Source: Paenibacillus sp. 19GGS1-52 | GTDB taxonomy: Bacteria > Bacillota > Bacilli > Paenibacillales > Paenibacillaceae | Length of the DNA: 64,000 nt | NCBI RefSeq assembly: GCF_022369515.1 | Contig: NZ_CP059724.1 | Span: 4,650,001-4,714,000, forward strand | Reading direction: 5' to 3' | In this document: piece by piece, positions 14,220 through 23,527 of the stretch | How the letters are laid out: each line of letters opens with the position of its first letter | How positions within the stretch are numbered: the stretch's first letter is position 1 | Program-made: the position numbers and the translations under genes | The notes under the pieces: model-generated | Told to the model about the DNA's origin: nothing | Database searches by the model: none | Seen by the model: only the letters and a program-made list of their open reading frames with translations

Positions 14220-17200
14220 CCGCTGCAGAAGAAATAATTCTGGCCGCAGCTTCTGCCACATGACGATGGCAGGTCAGCATGACGATTTGGCGGGAAGCGG
14301 ATAGTTCTCCCAGAAGGGAGAGTGCTGCATGAAGACGGCGCTCATCGAAATTCACAAAAAGATCATCAAATAACAGCGGCAGGTTGGCTTGCCGTGACAT
14401 GGTCTCTGCCAGCGCCAACCGGATGGCTAGGTACAGCTGCTCCGCCGTCCCCCGACTGAGCAGCCCGCTGTCCAGGAGCCCAGCATCCTTATGTTCTGCC
14501 TTAAGTTCTTTATGACCTAAAGTCATCACAACCCGTAGATACTCCCCTTCGGTCAGCTTCGCAAAATAAGCGGAAGCCAGCAGCAGCACCTGCGGCTGCT
14601 TCTCCTCCTCATAAATACGGCGTGTTCTGCCCATTAATTCCGCAGTCAGCGCAGCTACAGCATATTGCCCGGCAATCTTTTTCAAGGCCGCCCGCTGTTC
14701 CTCCAACTGCTGGAGAACAGTATCCTCCATGCAGCGTTCCAACAGAAATTCCCGCTCTTGCAGGAGCTTGCCACGTTGCTGCAGCAGGGTATTGCGAGCT
14801 TCCTCCTCTTGGGCGGCAGACTCTTCTATAGCAGTCCTCTCCTGCTCCAGCGCTGAAGCATCATTCTGATCCAGCAGTTCCAGCAGCGCTCCTGTTCTCT
14901 GTGACTCCCAGCCTCCAAACATAGCCAGCTCTGATTGGCGAACCAGCTTGGTAAGCTCACTGCGCAGCTGTACACTGGATGATCTGCGTAAGAAGTCCTC
15001 TCCGTCAGCAGCTCCTCCTTCACGCAGCAGGCTTTCGCAGCGCTGGCGCAGTTGACTTAGCTCTCTGAGGCTCTCCCTTAACTCGCCCTCTACTTCAAGC
15101 AGCCGTGAGGTAAGGTTATTCCGTCGTTGCAGTGCTATCTTCAGCTCTTCCCAAGCTCTTTTTCTTGCGTCCAGCCAGCTTAGTATCGTTAACGCAGAAT
15201 TCCCTGAGCTGTTGAATGTATTACTGAAACCATTCGGATTCACAGCTGTTCCAGTTATCGTGCTGCTCTCCACTGCTGCTTCATTCATAAGCTTCAGGCA
15301 CTCTTCCTCGTAAGCAGCGCACTCACCTTCCAGTTCCCGCAAACGTTGGGAAAGCTTGGTCTCCTGACGCAATAATTCATTACCTTGCTCCACCAGACTA
15401 AAGATATCCGGCAGCCCTTCCGGTGACAGACCTTCTGGCAGCTTGCGCTGGCGCAGCCATTCTTCATAACGTTCTGCCGTTTCTGTAAATACATTCTCCG
15501 CCTGTCGCATCTCTTCAGCCAGCGCCTTCTCCTGCCCGGCTAAAGTAGCCAGCTCAGTCCGACAAAGCTCACGCTCGCTGCCTAGACGCTCCAGTCTTTG
15601 CTGCCAGGCTCCCCAGGCATCCATCAGCCTGCGGAGCTCCTTCATCCCCGCCTCCAGCCCACTTGCGGCTGGGCTCGGGGATTCGGGCGGCCGCCGTCCC
15701 AGCCGCCCGGTAGCCGCGCTCTCCGCCGAGGCGCCGGAGAGCAATAGCTCCCGCAGCCGCAGCATGTCGGCTGCGGCTGCACTGCCGTCCCCGCCATGCT
15801 GCGGCGGGGAGGTTTCCGGCCGGCGCGCGCTGCGCCAGCCGGCCCACAGGGCCAGATCGGCCGCGCCCAGCAGGCCGAACGCGATCCATGCGCTGAGCGG
15901 CGGTGCGCCGGTCAGCCACAGCGCTGCGGGCAGCAGCACGCTCAGGGCTGCGCTCGCCAGCAGCAGGCGCCGGTATAATGCGGCCAAGCGCTTCGCGCTG
16001 GGCCCATCACTCCTGGCGCCAGCGCCGCTCTGCAGGCCGGCGCTCTGCAGCGCCTCGCGCCAGCGCTCCGCGGCCTGCTGCAGCTCGTCCCACAGCTGCA
16101 GCACTTCACGCGCGTTGCGCGGAGCCAGCTGCGCAAAGGCTTCTGCGCCGGCCGCATGCTCGCGTGCCAGTGCCCGTTCCGCAGCCTGCAGCGCAGCCGA
16201 GGCTGCAGCCAGGCGGGAGCGCAGCGCTTGGCGCGCTGCGCCCTCCGCTTCCATGCGGCGGTCATAACCGGAGAACGCCGCCGCATAACGCCGCGCCGCT
16301 TCACGATCCACCGCCGCGCTAGAGAAGGCTGACAGCTCGGCTGTACTCCAGCCACTGTCAATACCGCGCAGAATCCGCTGCAGATGCTCGCGCAGCGCCG
16401 CCCGTTCACCCTCCAGCCGCTGCCGCTCCGACCTCCGGTCCTCATAGGTGCTGCGGCGACGGTCCAGAACCTCCACTGCAGGTCCTTGAGCTGCCAAGAG
16501 GCTATCGGGGGGATTCTGGGCAAGCTCAGCTGTCAGTTCGCTTTTCAACCGCTCCAAGCGGCTTACAGCTCCCTCCACATTTCTAATCTCTCCTTCAAGG
16601 CTCAGCCAACGAGCAGCTCCGTCTTCAGGAAAGGAAGAAATGATCGGTAAGCCTTGCAGTTCCAGCCGGGCTTCACTCCATTTGAGCCACAGACCCCGAA
16701 TCTCCAGCGCTTTGCGGAACATAATCAGCTTCTCACTGGTAAATCTACGCTGCTCTTCGAGATTTAACAGCTCAACCTCAGTATTCTCCAGCGCAGCAAT
16801 ATTGCCATTATAGCGTGGGAGAAAGGATCTACTTTCAGCAATTTGGCGCTCCAGCTTCTCTATGGCCTGCAAGATCTTTGCTGCCTCCTGCACTTTGCCC
16901 CGCGGTTTGTACAGCTTCTCGACATCCTGCAATAAACGGCGCTCCGCCCGCATAATGTCACCACCACCACCCATACCCGCGTGGAAGAGATAGCCGCTCA
17001 TTTCATCGGACTGCAAGGTGGCCAGCTCCTGCAGCTCGGTAAGCGACACTGCGAATAGCTGGCGGAACATGCTCCGCGAGATGCCACCCAGCAATTGCCG
17101 CTCCATCTCAGATTGTGCCAGCTCCTCTATAGTTCCATCTGGACGGCTCAAGCTAATATTCAGTTTTTCGCTTCGCCCTTGGCTCTCCCCACTTGTGTAG

Positions 17201-17457
17201 CGACGAATGGTCCAACTGCCGCCATCCCTGTCGCGTGCGGTAAGAATCCCGCCGTGTAGACCACCCTGCACGGGCTCATATCTCTCGCGAGGATTTCCGC
17301 GTCCGGGAATTCCGAACAACATGGAGCGGATAAACTGGAGCATCGTGCTTTTGCCAGCCTCATTACGGCCATAGAGTACCGTCACGCCTTCTGCCAGCTC
17401 GATCTCCCGGTTGTGAAGTCGGCCGAATCCACTAATCTTTAATTGCTCAATGTTCAT
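14206..17457 (-). CDS. yhaN: YhaN-like SMC/SbcC-type ATPase
   Basis: 1083 residues from ATG 17457 (AGGGCAAAAGG upstream; overlaps the yhaO-like stop by 11 bases). The Walker A GRNEAGKSTMLQF is near residue 35; long coiled-coil arms follow; two hydrophobic helices (LLLASAALSVLLPAALWL and AWIAFGLLGAADLALWAGW) sit near residue 500; the C-terminal head has the signature LLSRGTAEQLYLAIRLALAE and Walker B LPLLFDDLFVNFDERR. Bacillus YhaN has the same membrane hairpin between coiled coils. It should work with the YhaO-like nuclease as a membrane-tethered Mre11/Rad50-type complex. The middle (about 15640-16330) is clearly more GC-rich than the surroundings. Confidence 0.88.
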   Translation of the reverse strand: MNIEQLKISGFGRLHNREIELAEGVTVLYGRNEAGKSTMLQFIRSMLFGIPGRGNPRERYEPVQGGLHGGILTARDRDGGSWTIRRYTSGESQGRSEKLNISLSRPDGTIEELAQSEMERQLLGGISRSMFRQLFAVSLTELQELATLQSDEMSGYLFHAGMGGGGDIMRAERRLLQDVEKLYKPRGKVQEAAKILQAIEKLERQIAESRSFLPRYNGNIAALENTEVELLNLEEQRRFTSEKLIMFRKALEIRGLWLKWSEARLELQGLPIISSFPEDGAARWLSLEGEIRNVEGAVSRLERLKSELTAELAQNPPDSLLAAQGPAVEVLDRRRSTYEDRRSERQRLEGERAALREHLQRILRGIDSGWSTAELSAFSSAAVDREAARRYAAAFSGYDRRMEAEGAARQALRSRLAAASAALQAAERALAREHAAGAEAFAQLAPRNAREVLQLWDELQQAAERWREALQSAGLQSGAGARSDGPSAKRLAALYRRLLLASAALSVLLPAALWLTGAPPLSAWIAFGLLGAADLALWAGWRSARRPETSPPQHGGDGSAAAADMLRLRELLLSGASAESAATGRLGRRPPESPSPAASGLEAGMKELRRLMDAWGAWQQRLERLGSERELCRTELATLAGQEKALAEEMRQAENVFTETAERYEEWLRQRKLPEGLSPEGLPDIFSLVEQGNELLRQETKLSQRLRELEGECAAYEEECLKLMNEAAVESSTITGTAVNPNGFSNTFNSSGNSALTILSWLDARKRAWEELKIALQRRNNLTSRLLEVEGELRESLRELSQLRQRCESLLREGGAADGEDFLRRSSSVQLRSELTKLVRQSELAMFGGWESQRTGALLELLDQNDASALEQERTAIEESAAQEEEARNTLLQQRGKLLQEREFLLERCMEDTVLQQLEEQRAALKKIAGQYAVAALTAELMGRTRRIYEEEKQPQVLLLASAYFAKLTEGEYLRVVMTLGHKELKAEHKDAGLLDSGLLSRGTAEQLYLAIRLALAETMSRQANLPLLFDDLFVNFDERRLHAALSLLGELSASRQIVMLTCHRHVAEAAARIISSAAVISV

Positions 17458-18799
17458 CCTTTTGCCCTCCGGCTTGCCGATATGGCGGATTAGCAACCTC
17501 ATCCGCAGAATCCTCACGCCCGCTGAGTAGCGTAGCTCCCAGCTCCGCTGCCTGTCTCAGCCAGTCCAACTTCTCATCTGCGCCTACCGATGACAGTAGC
17601 TTACGCAGCTCCTGATTCTCCATTAGCGGCTGCAGTGCACTGCTCATTAAATCATCCAGCTCACTCGGAGAATGCTCGCTCCGCACGGCAATCCGTAGCA
17701 TTTCTCCAAGAAAGCTATCCTCCTGCAGGAGCTGTTCCCGGTCAATTGCAAGACCCGACTCCACCGCGAAGCCTTCTGTCCAGACAAGCCCGTTATATTG
17801 CTGCCGCTCAGCCAGAATAGTCTCACGCCGCTGCAATTCAGCCAGCAAATCCTCAACTGCTCCTTTTTCGACAAGCAACCTATGTATACTCCCCCGACCT
17901 GTAAGCTGAAATCGAACAACAGACATCGCTTGCGAATGCCTCTCTCTGATTTCTTCCACAGCCCGCTCCACAGCTTCAATCCATTCGGCTTCATTGCTTA
18001 AACCTTCAATCGAGATCTCCTTGACCCACCAGCGGACCGAATCCAGCTCATGGAAATGCAAAGCCACTCCCCCCTCTTCCTCAACATCGACCACATAACA
18101 ACCTTTGGGTCCGGTCTCTTTGATGCTGCGCCCCTGAATATTGCCTGGGTACACAATAGCAGGCCGCTCCTGCAAAATACTCCGCGTATGGATATGCCCG
18201 AGCGCCCAATAATCATATCCACGCTCAATTAGATCCCTGCGGGTGCAGGGAGAGTAAGTCTCGTGCTGAAGATCTCCATCCACATTTCCATGCAGCAGAG
18301 CAATATGAAACAAAGAACTGCCTTGCTTTCGGTGAAAGGTCAATGCAGTATTCTCCGTCACTTTTGCCGTAGGATAAGAAATCCCGCTGACAATAGCCAC
18401 TTCCTTGCCGTCACTGCGACGATAGCCTACAGCATGTACTGGTTCTTCACTGCCGAATACCGTAACATGCTTCGGCGGTTCCGAAGTCAGACGTGGTCCA
18501 TCGAGCGGATCATGATTGCCATGAATCAGGAATACAGCAATACCATGACTCCCTAGCTCCTGCAAGGCTTCCTGAAAGCGCAGCTGTCCCTGCAGTGAAG
18601 CGTCGGAGATATCATAGATATCTCCGCTAATAACCACAAAATCAACCTTCTCCTGAACGGCCACGCCAACTAGCCGCCCGAGGGCGGCAAAGGTGGACTC
18701 TTTCAAATAGGAGCGTACAGAGGAAGGAATATGTGCCAGTCCGATAAATCGACTATCGAGATGCAGATCCGCAGCATGCAGGAAACGAAAAGGAATCAT
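17447..18799 (-). CDS. yhaO: YhaO-like DNA repair exonuclease (SbcD/Mre11 type)
   Basis: 450-residue calcineurin-type metallophosphoesterase. Metal-binding motifs are in the expected order: FLHAADLHLDS, VVISGDIYD, LIHGNHDPLDG, ALLHGNVDG and ALGHIHTRS, all in the first ~210 residues; the remainder is the capping and ATPase-binding part. Family members are double-strand break processing nucleases partnered with an SbcC/Rad50-like ATPase, here the next gene downstream with an 11-base overlap implying coupled translation. The ATG at 18799 lies seven bases after the glycosyltransferase stop, so the three genes may form one transcript. Confidence 0.9.
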   Translation of the reverse strand: MIPFRFLHAADLHLDSRFIGLAHIPSSVRSYLKESTFAALGRLVGVAVQEKVDFVVISGDIYDISDASLQGQLRFQEALQELGSHGIAVFLIHGNHDPLDGPRLTSEPPKHVTVFGSEEPVHAVGYRRSDGKEVAIVSGISYPTAKVTENTALTFHRKQGSSLFHIALLHGNVDGDLQHETYSPCTRRDLIERGYDYWALGHIHTRSILQERPAIVYPGNIQGRSIKETGPKGCYVVDVEEEGGVALHFHELDSVRWWVKEISIEGLSNEAEWIEAVERAVEEIRERHSQAMSVVRFQLTGRGSIHRLLVEKGAVEDLLAELQRRETILAERQQYNGLVWTEGFAVESGLAIDREQLLQEDSFLGEMLRIAVRSEHSPSELDDLMSSALQPLMENQELRKLLSSVGADEKLDWLRQAAELGATLLSGREDSADEVANPPYRQAGGQKDEH

Positions 18800-18805
18800 A
18801 CCTGC

Positions 18806-19942
18806 TCACCCCTTCGCCCCTGGATGGTACTGCAAATAAGTTTTCTTGAGTTCATTGGCTACACGGGTGAGCGAGTACAGGCTTTTCGCCTTCTCCCAGG
18901 CCGATCGTGAGAGTTCGTAGCGGTAAGACGGATCGGCAATAACTTTTTCCAGCGCATCCGCCAGGGCAATTTCATCGTCCGGATTTACCAGCAGACCGTT
19001 GACGCCGTCTTCAATCTGCTCCGGTATCCCGCCCACATTTGTACCCACCAAAGCCAGACAGCTGAGCGCCGCTTCCGCAAAGACCGAACCGAACGATTCC
19101 GCCCGGGAAGGAAGTACGAAGATGTCAAAGAAAGGCATAAATTCTTCTGGATGCAGCGTATAGCCATAAAAAATCGTCTCATTGTATATGCCTAGTGATT
19201 GGGCGAGACTTTCCAGCTCTGTGCGGGAAGGACCATCCCCGATAATATGCAGCACATACTCATGTCCGCGCTTTTTAAGCTCCGCACAAGCTCTGAACAA
19301 GGTATCAATCCCTTTGGCCGGAACCAGACGAGTCACGGTAACCAGCTGCGGAATCGCATTCTCATGTGGAACCGGCTTAAATCTTTTCTCATCAAAACCG
19401 TTCGGAATCACGCCGATGCGCTCTGGCTCCTGAATGTATGGCGCGAGATAATCGGCAAAAGAACGCGATACCGTCATCAGACGGTCGCTGACATGCTCCA
19501 GTTCACGGTATATGGATACCAGGAACTGATGCTCCAGCCCTCCCTCGATGATAGCCCCATTAAGAATCAACTCACGCTCATAGCTGGAATGTAAGGTCTG
19601 GATCAGCGGAATATCCGGATATATTTTTTTCATGGCCAGTCCGGCAATCGGATGATGAGCATGAATAAGATCATATTGTTTACTCATGCGCAGCTTTGTC
19701 CACCATAAGTAATCACGATAAGTTTGAATATATTTTTGGACGACCGGACTTTCACCATACTGTGTCCAGTCAAAGGTTTCGAATACAATATCTTCGCGTC
19801 CCTTGTTGCGAATCCGTTTGGGCAGCCAGAACAAATCCATCTCCCAACGGCTTGAACGAAATCGTTCCTGAAGATACGGAATCATGGACGATACACCACC
19901 GGGCTGCTCCGGCGGGAAGAAGAGCGCTTGCAGCAAATTCAT
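18806..19942 (-). CDS. Glycosyltransferase family 4 protein
   Basis: 378 residues from ATG 19942, with AAAGGGG nine bases upstream. It is a GT-B fold retaining glycosyltransferase: N-terminal FFPPEQPGGVSSMI with a Gly-rich donor loop, DLIHAHHPIAG, VIPNGFDEKRF, then the C-terminal nucleotide-sugar half LVTVTRLVPAKGIDTLFRA, LHIIGDGPSRTELE and the EX7E-type FVLPSRAESFGSVFAEAALS followed by VGGIPEQIEDGVNGLLV. The acceptor is unknown; cytosolic transfer onto a lipid or polysaccharide is typical. It is placed just upstream of the yhaO-yhaN pair in the same direction, without obvious functional connection. Confidence 0.88.
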   Translation of the reverse strand: MNLLQALFFPPEQPGGVSSMIPYLQERFRSSRWEMDLFWLPKRIRNKGREDIVFETFDWTQYGESPVVQKYIQTYRDYLWWTKLRMSKQYDLIHAHHPIAGLAMKKIYPDIPLIQTLHSSYERELILNGAIIEGGLEHQFLVSIYRELEHVSDRLMTVSRSFADYLAPYIQEPERIGVIPNGFDEKRFKPVPHENAIPQLVTVTRLVPAKGIDTLFRACAELKKRGHEYVLHIIGDGPSRTELESLAQSLGIYNETIFYGYTLHPEEFMPFFDIFVLPSRAESFGSVFAEAALSCLALVGTNVGGIPEQIEDGVNGLLVNPDDEIALADALEKVIADPSYRYELSRSAWEKAKSLYSLTRVANELKKTYLQYHPGAKG

Positions 19943-20096
19943 AAGGTACATCCCCTTTACTATTGCCCTGAATACAGTGAGACCCGGCAATTATGATATA
20001 GTTGTGTATATGTACATTTTCAGGTGCTAGTTGCCCCACCCTTTGATTTTATCGGTATAAACCTGAAACAGCAACTAACAAAAAGGAGAATGATGT

Positions 20097-21497
20097 ATGA
20101 GTGAAGAACGGCTGCCCGCCGCTTACACCACAAACATGAGAGAGATGCTGGGACAAGAGGCGGACGCTTTTCTGGATAGCTATAAGGCCCGGCGGACGCA
20201 GGGCTTGCGCTTTAATCGCTTAAAGAGCACCTCAAGCTTTAACCACAGAGCGTCTGAACATACCCTCTCATTATTCGGACTAGAGCCTGTTCCGTGGTGC
20301 CCGGAAGGATATTATTATGAAGAGCCCGCTCGCCCGGGTCGACATCCTTACCATGCGGCTGGATTATATTATATTCAGGAACCGTCGGCAATGTCCGCAG
20401 CCGAGCTGCTATCTCCCCTTCCAGGAGAGACCGTTCTCGATCTGGCTGCTGCCCCCGGCGGAAAGACAACTCATATTGCAGCATTGATGAAAGGCCAAGG
20501 CCTGTTGATATCCAACGAAATCCACCCCGAGCGGGCCAAAATACTGGCAGAGAACGTGGAACGTCTCGGCCTCTGCAATACGATCGTCACCAGCGGGACT
20601 CCAGGCGAGCTATCGCTGCGCTTCCCGCAGACCTTTGATCGGATTATGCTGGATGCCCCCTGCTCCGGCGAAGGCATGTTCCGCAAGGACCCTGCGGCCG
20701 CTCTTGAATGGTCACCCAAGCACGTGGAGATGTGTGCAGCGAGACAATGGGATATTTTGCAGGATGCCTATATTATGCTAAAGCCAGGCGGCACCTTAGC
20801 CTACTCAACCTGCACATTTAACCGGATAGAGAACGAAGAGGTCATTGCCCGGTTTACAGACAGCTATCCTGATATGGAGCTGATCACCAGCAAACGACTC
20901 TGGCCGCACCTGCAGAAAGGTGAGGGACATTTTGTAGCCTTGCTGCGCAAAGGAGGATCGGACGAAGCTGAACAAAGCCGTTCTAAACGCAGTAGCGGTA
21001 GTGGACGGGGCAAAACTGGCCCACGAACCAACTCCGCTCTGCGTGATGCCTTCCAGCAGTTTCAAGCCTGGGCCGCTATAGAACTGCCTGGCTTCGCTTG
21101 CCAGGGCGTGCCGCTTCTCTTCGGAGAATCCTTATATTTGCTGCCTGAGTCCTTTAAGGATACCCTGCATGCCGGATTACTTGATGGACTGCGGGTTCCA
21201 CGTGCCGGGTTGCATATTGCCCACTTGAAGAAGAACCGGATTGAACCTGCTCACGCACTCGCGATGGCCCTCCAGCCTGAACAGGCAGCCCGCAACTTTA
21301 ATATGACAGAGGACGGACCTGAAATACATGCCTGGCTGCGCGGCGAGAGCTTGCCAGTTCCTGCAGAGCTGCATGGGTGGACACTCGTCAGTGTAGATGG
21401 TTTACCCGTTGGCTGGGGCAAGGCCAGTTCAAGCCAGCTAAAGAACCATTTGCCGAAAGGTCTGCGTATCCTAAAAGCCCATATTGACGAGCACTAG
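20097..21497 (+). CDS. RsmF-like rRNA (cytosine-C5) methyltransferase, paralogue 1
   Basis: 466 residues, ATG 20097 after AAAAAGGAGAATGATGT. NOL1/NOP2/Sun family enzyme using S-adenosylmethionine: VLDLAAAPGGKTTHIAA (SAM loop, ~residue 118), then DRIMLDAPCSGEGMFRKD with one catalytic Cys and LAYSTCTFNRIENEEV with the second. A C-terminal RsmF/PUA-like extension (from ~330, LPGFACQGVPLLFGESLYLLP...AGLHIAHLKKNRIEPAHALAMAL) marks it as RsmF-type rather than RsmB. A second, divergent copy lies 2 kb downstream on the other strand. It is divergent from the glycosyltransferase and is followed by a small YjcZ-like gene. Confidence 0.88.
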   Translation: MSEERLPAAYTTNMREMLGQEADAFLDSYKARRTQGLRFNRLKSTSSFNHRASEHTLSLFGLEPVPWCPEGYYYEEPARPGRHPYHAAGLYYIQEPSAMSAAELLSPLPGETVLDLAAAPGGKTTHIAALMKGQGLLISNEIHPERAKILAENVERLGLCNTIVTSGTPGELSLRFPQTFDRIMLDAPCSGEGMFRKDPAAALEWSPKHVEMCAARQWDILQDAYIMLKPGGTLAYSTCTFNRIENEEVIARFTDSYPDMELITSKRLWPHLQKGEGHFVALLRKGGSDEAEQSRSKRSSGSGRGKTGPRTNSALRDAFQQFQAWAAIELPGFACQGVPLLFGESLYLLPESFKDTLHAGLLDGLRVPRAGLHIAHLKKNRIEPAHALAMALQPEQAARNFNMTEDGPEIHAWLRGESLPVPAELHGWTLVSVDGLPVGWGKASSSQLKNHLPKGLRILKAHIDEH

Positions 21498-21609
21498 GCT
21501 GCTGACCAGCTCAAATGATCTCCTTCTGAATATGATGTCATTATCCCAACTCGCTGCGTCAGCAGACAAAGCTATGGGAACTAGACTTGAGTTAAGGGAG
21601 GAATCAGAC

Positions 21610-21702
21610 ATGGGTGCAATGCCAGTAGGCTTCACTTCGACTGGAGCAATTTTGGTGCTCTTCATCTTGCTCGTCATCATTTCTCGTTCGTTGTTCGTCT
21701 AA
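21610..21702 (+). CDS. YjcZ-like small hydrophobic sporulation peptide
   Basis: A 30-residue open frame from ATG 21610, with AAGGGAGGAATCAGAC upstream, a strong ribosome binding site. The sequence MGAMPVGFTSTGAILVLFILLVIISRSLFV is one hydrophobic helix after a Gly-rich start, the layout of YjcZ/YtzA-type peptides made during sporulation in Bacilli. A terminator hairpin lies about 40 bases after the stop. It is shorter than most gene finders accept. The assignment is by composition and layout, since the family is too short for strong motifs. Confidence 0.7.
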   Translation: MGAMPVGFTSTGAILVLFILLVIISRSLFV

Positions 21703-21741
21703 ATACATTCAGGGCTTCATAACCCTCATACTTCAAGCGGC

Positions 21742-21780
21742 TGTGCCGTCCCTTTTTAGGGGCGGTGCGGTCGCTTTTTC
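21742..21780 (+). terminator. Terminator after the YjcZ-like gene
   Basis: CCGTCCCT-TTTT-AGGGGCGG pairs with one G-T pair and is followed by GCTTTTTC (21773-21780). Confidence 0.55.
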
Positions 21781-21800
21781 TGCGAAATAACTTTAGAACC

Positions 21801-21850
21801 AAAATAAAAAGAGCATAAACAGCTGCCCGAGGGTTTCTGAGTTATGCTCT
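21801..21850 (-). terminator. Terminator of the HAD phosphatase gene
   Basis: On the minus strand GAGCATAA (21849-21842) pairs with TTATGCTC (21818-21811), followed by TTTTTATTTT. It lies about 30 bases past the stop at 21879. Confidence 0.65.
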
Positions 21851-21878
21851 CTTCATTCTGTTCATTAGTAAACTATAA

Positions 21879-22682
21879 CTATCCAACCAAACAATACTTA
21901 ACCAGCGCATCGCGCACACCATGCTCATTGTTCGTTCCTGTAATGGCATCTGCTGCTGCTTTGACTTCAACTGGCGAATTCTCCATGGCAATACCCAGAC
22001 CTGCGTAGGTAAGCATCGAAATATCGTTAAAATAATTACCAATCGACAGGACTTCCTCCTGAGGAATTCCGAGCTGCTCTGCTAAGTGCTTTAGGGCATT
22101 GCCTTTAGAAGCTTCTGGATGCATAAAGTCAACGAAGAACTCACCGCTGCGCAAAATGTTATATTGGTGAGTCCAAGTGCCCCATTCCCGTTCAGCTTCA
22201 TCCAGTGTATCCGACTGTGTAAACACAGTAAATTTTACAATGGGCTCGTGGAAATCCTCCCAAGCGGGCAGCGATGCCGGCATAATCTTAAAATGCTCAT
22301 ACATATGATTGGCTTCTTTTGCCAGATTCTCAACATTATCCACATACATATCAAAAGCAGTATTCACATCAAAATGAATATTATGCTCACGGCAATAAGC
22401 AATATAGGGATCTAGACCACGTGCATCCAAACCGAATTGATGCAATATTTCCCGGTTCTCTACTCGTACAGTTACTGCACCATTGTGGCCCAGCACATAA
22501 CCTGACAAGCCCATTTCCTCCATAAAAGGAATCGAGTTCTGAGGGCTTCTGCCTGTGCATAACACGATTTGGCCTCCCTGACGTGTAACCTCAGCGATGG
22601 CCTCCTTATTCTCAGCACTTAAGTGGTGATCATCACTTAGCAGCGTACCATCTACATCAAGCGCTATAAGCTTGTATTTCAT
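21879..22682 (-). CDS. Cof-type HAD-IIB family phosphatase
   Basis: 267 residues from ATG 22682. HAD motifs are complete: motif I LIALDVDGTLLSDD at the N-terminus, motif II VLCTGRSP (residue ~41), motif III Lys within GNALKHLAE and motif IV SIGNYFNDISMLTYAG near residue 217. The inserted C2b cap places it in the Cof/YidA/YwpJ group, which dephosphorylates sugar phosphates or flavin precursors; individual substrates cannot be predicted. It stands alone between the RsuA-type gene upstream (same strand) and its own terminator. Confidence 0.88.
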   Translation of the reverse strand: MKYKLIALDVDGTLLSDDHHLSAENKEAIAEVTRQGGQIVLCTGRSPQNSIPFMEEMGLSGYVLGHNGAVTVRVENREILHQFGLDARGLDPYIAYCREHNIHFDVNTAFDMYVDNVENLAKEANHMYEHFKIMPASLPAWEDFHEPIVKFTVFTQSDTLDEAEREWGTWTHQYNILRSGEFFVDFMHPEASKGNALKHLAEQLGIPQEEVLSIGNYFNDISMLTYAGLGIAMENSPVEVKAAADAITGTNNEHGVRDALVKYCLVG

Positions 22683-22760
22683 ACTCCACCATCCTAATCC
22701 ATCTTATTATCTATAGAATTACTATAACTGAACTTTGTCATATAACTGTTAACTCTCTAG

Positions 22761-23525
22761 TTAAAGCTCCGCTGCACCTGCACTCAGCAGATTAAGCTCT
22801 TCTTTCGTCAGCTCCCGGTAAGCGCCCAAAGCCAAATCCTCATCCAGCTTCAGCTCACCCATCGATACGCGCTTCAGAAATGTGACTTTCTTGCCAACTG
22901 CCTGAAACATCCGCTTCACCTGATGGAATTTACCCTCGGTAATCATTAAGGATATAAACGAGATTGTGGTAGTGCCACGTTGCCTGCTCAAGATGGTTAG
23001 ATGCGCAGGCAGCGTGACATAACCATCCTCAAGCTCTACTCCAGCGGCAAAGGCTGCTACATCATCTGCGTCGACTTCACCCTCTACAGTAGCCTCGTAG
23101 ATCTTGGGTACATGCTTGCGTGGTGACAGCAGCTCATGTGCAAGCTTCCCATCGTTCGTAAGCAACAGCAGTCCTACCGTATCCTTATCCAACCTTCCCA
23201 CAGGAAAGGGCTCGAACTGGGCATACTCCGACTTTAATAGATCCAGAACCGTCCGGTCCCGCTTGTCCTCTGTTGCAGACAACACATCCGGTGGTTTGTT
23301 CATCATGAGATAAATATATTCACGGTAAGTGACTACCTCACCGTTAACTTCAACCCTATCATTATACGGATCGACATGAAACCCACTGTCCTTTACAACA
23401 GCACCATTCACATGAATCAATCCTTGCTTCGCTATTTTACGGATATCACTGCGTGAACCCACACCTATATGGGACAACATTTTATCTAGCCGTTGTTTTT
23501 TAGCTGCATTGCCTGATGAGCTCAT
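22761..23525 (-). CDS. RsuA/RluB-family rRNA pseudouridine synthase
   Basis: 254 residues. The start is ATG 23525, ten bases after GGAGGT; a GTG at 23537 lies inside that site. An S4 RNA-binding domain (QRLDKMLSHIGVGSRSDIRKIAKQGLIHVNG) occupies the first 60 residues; the catalytic domain has MMNKPPDVLSATEDKRDRTV and the active-site motif FPVGRLDKDTVGLLLLTNDG with its catalytic Asp. This arrangement is that of synthases modifying 16S U516 or a 23S site; I cannot tell which. It starts three bases after the stop of the RsmF-like gene upstream, so two rRNA-modifying enzymes are co-transcribed. Confidence 0.9.
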   Translation of the reverse strand: MSSSGNAAKKQRLDKMLSHIGVGSRSDIRKIAKQGLIHVNGAVVKDSGFHVDPYNDRVEVNGEVVTYREYIYLMMNKPPDVLSATEDKRDRTVLDLLKSEYAQFEPFPVGRLDKDTVGLLLLTNDGKLAHELLSPRKHVPKIYEATVEGEVDADDVAAFAAGVELEDGYVTLPAHLTILSRQRGTTTISFISLMITEGKFHQVKRMFQAVGKKVTFLKRVSMGELKLDEDLALGAYRELTKEELNLLSAGAAEL

Positions 23526-23527
23526 GC

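Noticed and set aside
15764..16322. Several long open frames on the plus strand within the yhaN-like gene
   Set aside because: They arise from the high GC content of this part; Ala/Arg/Ser-rich translations without motifs or start signals.
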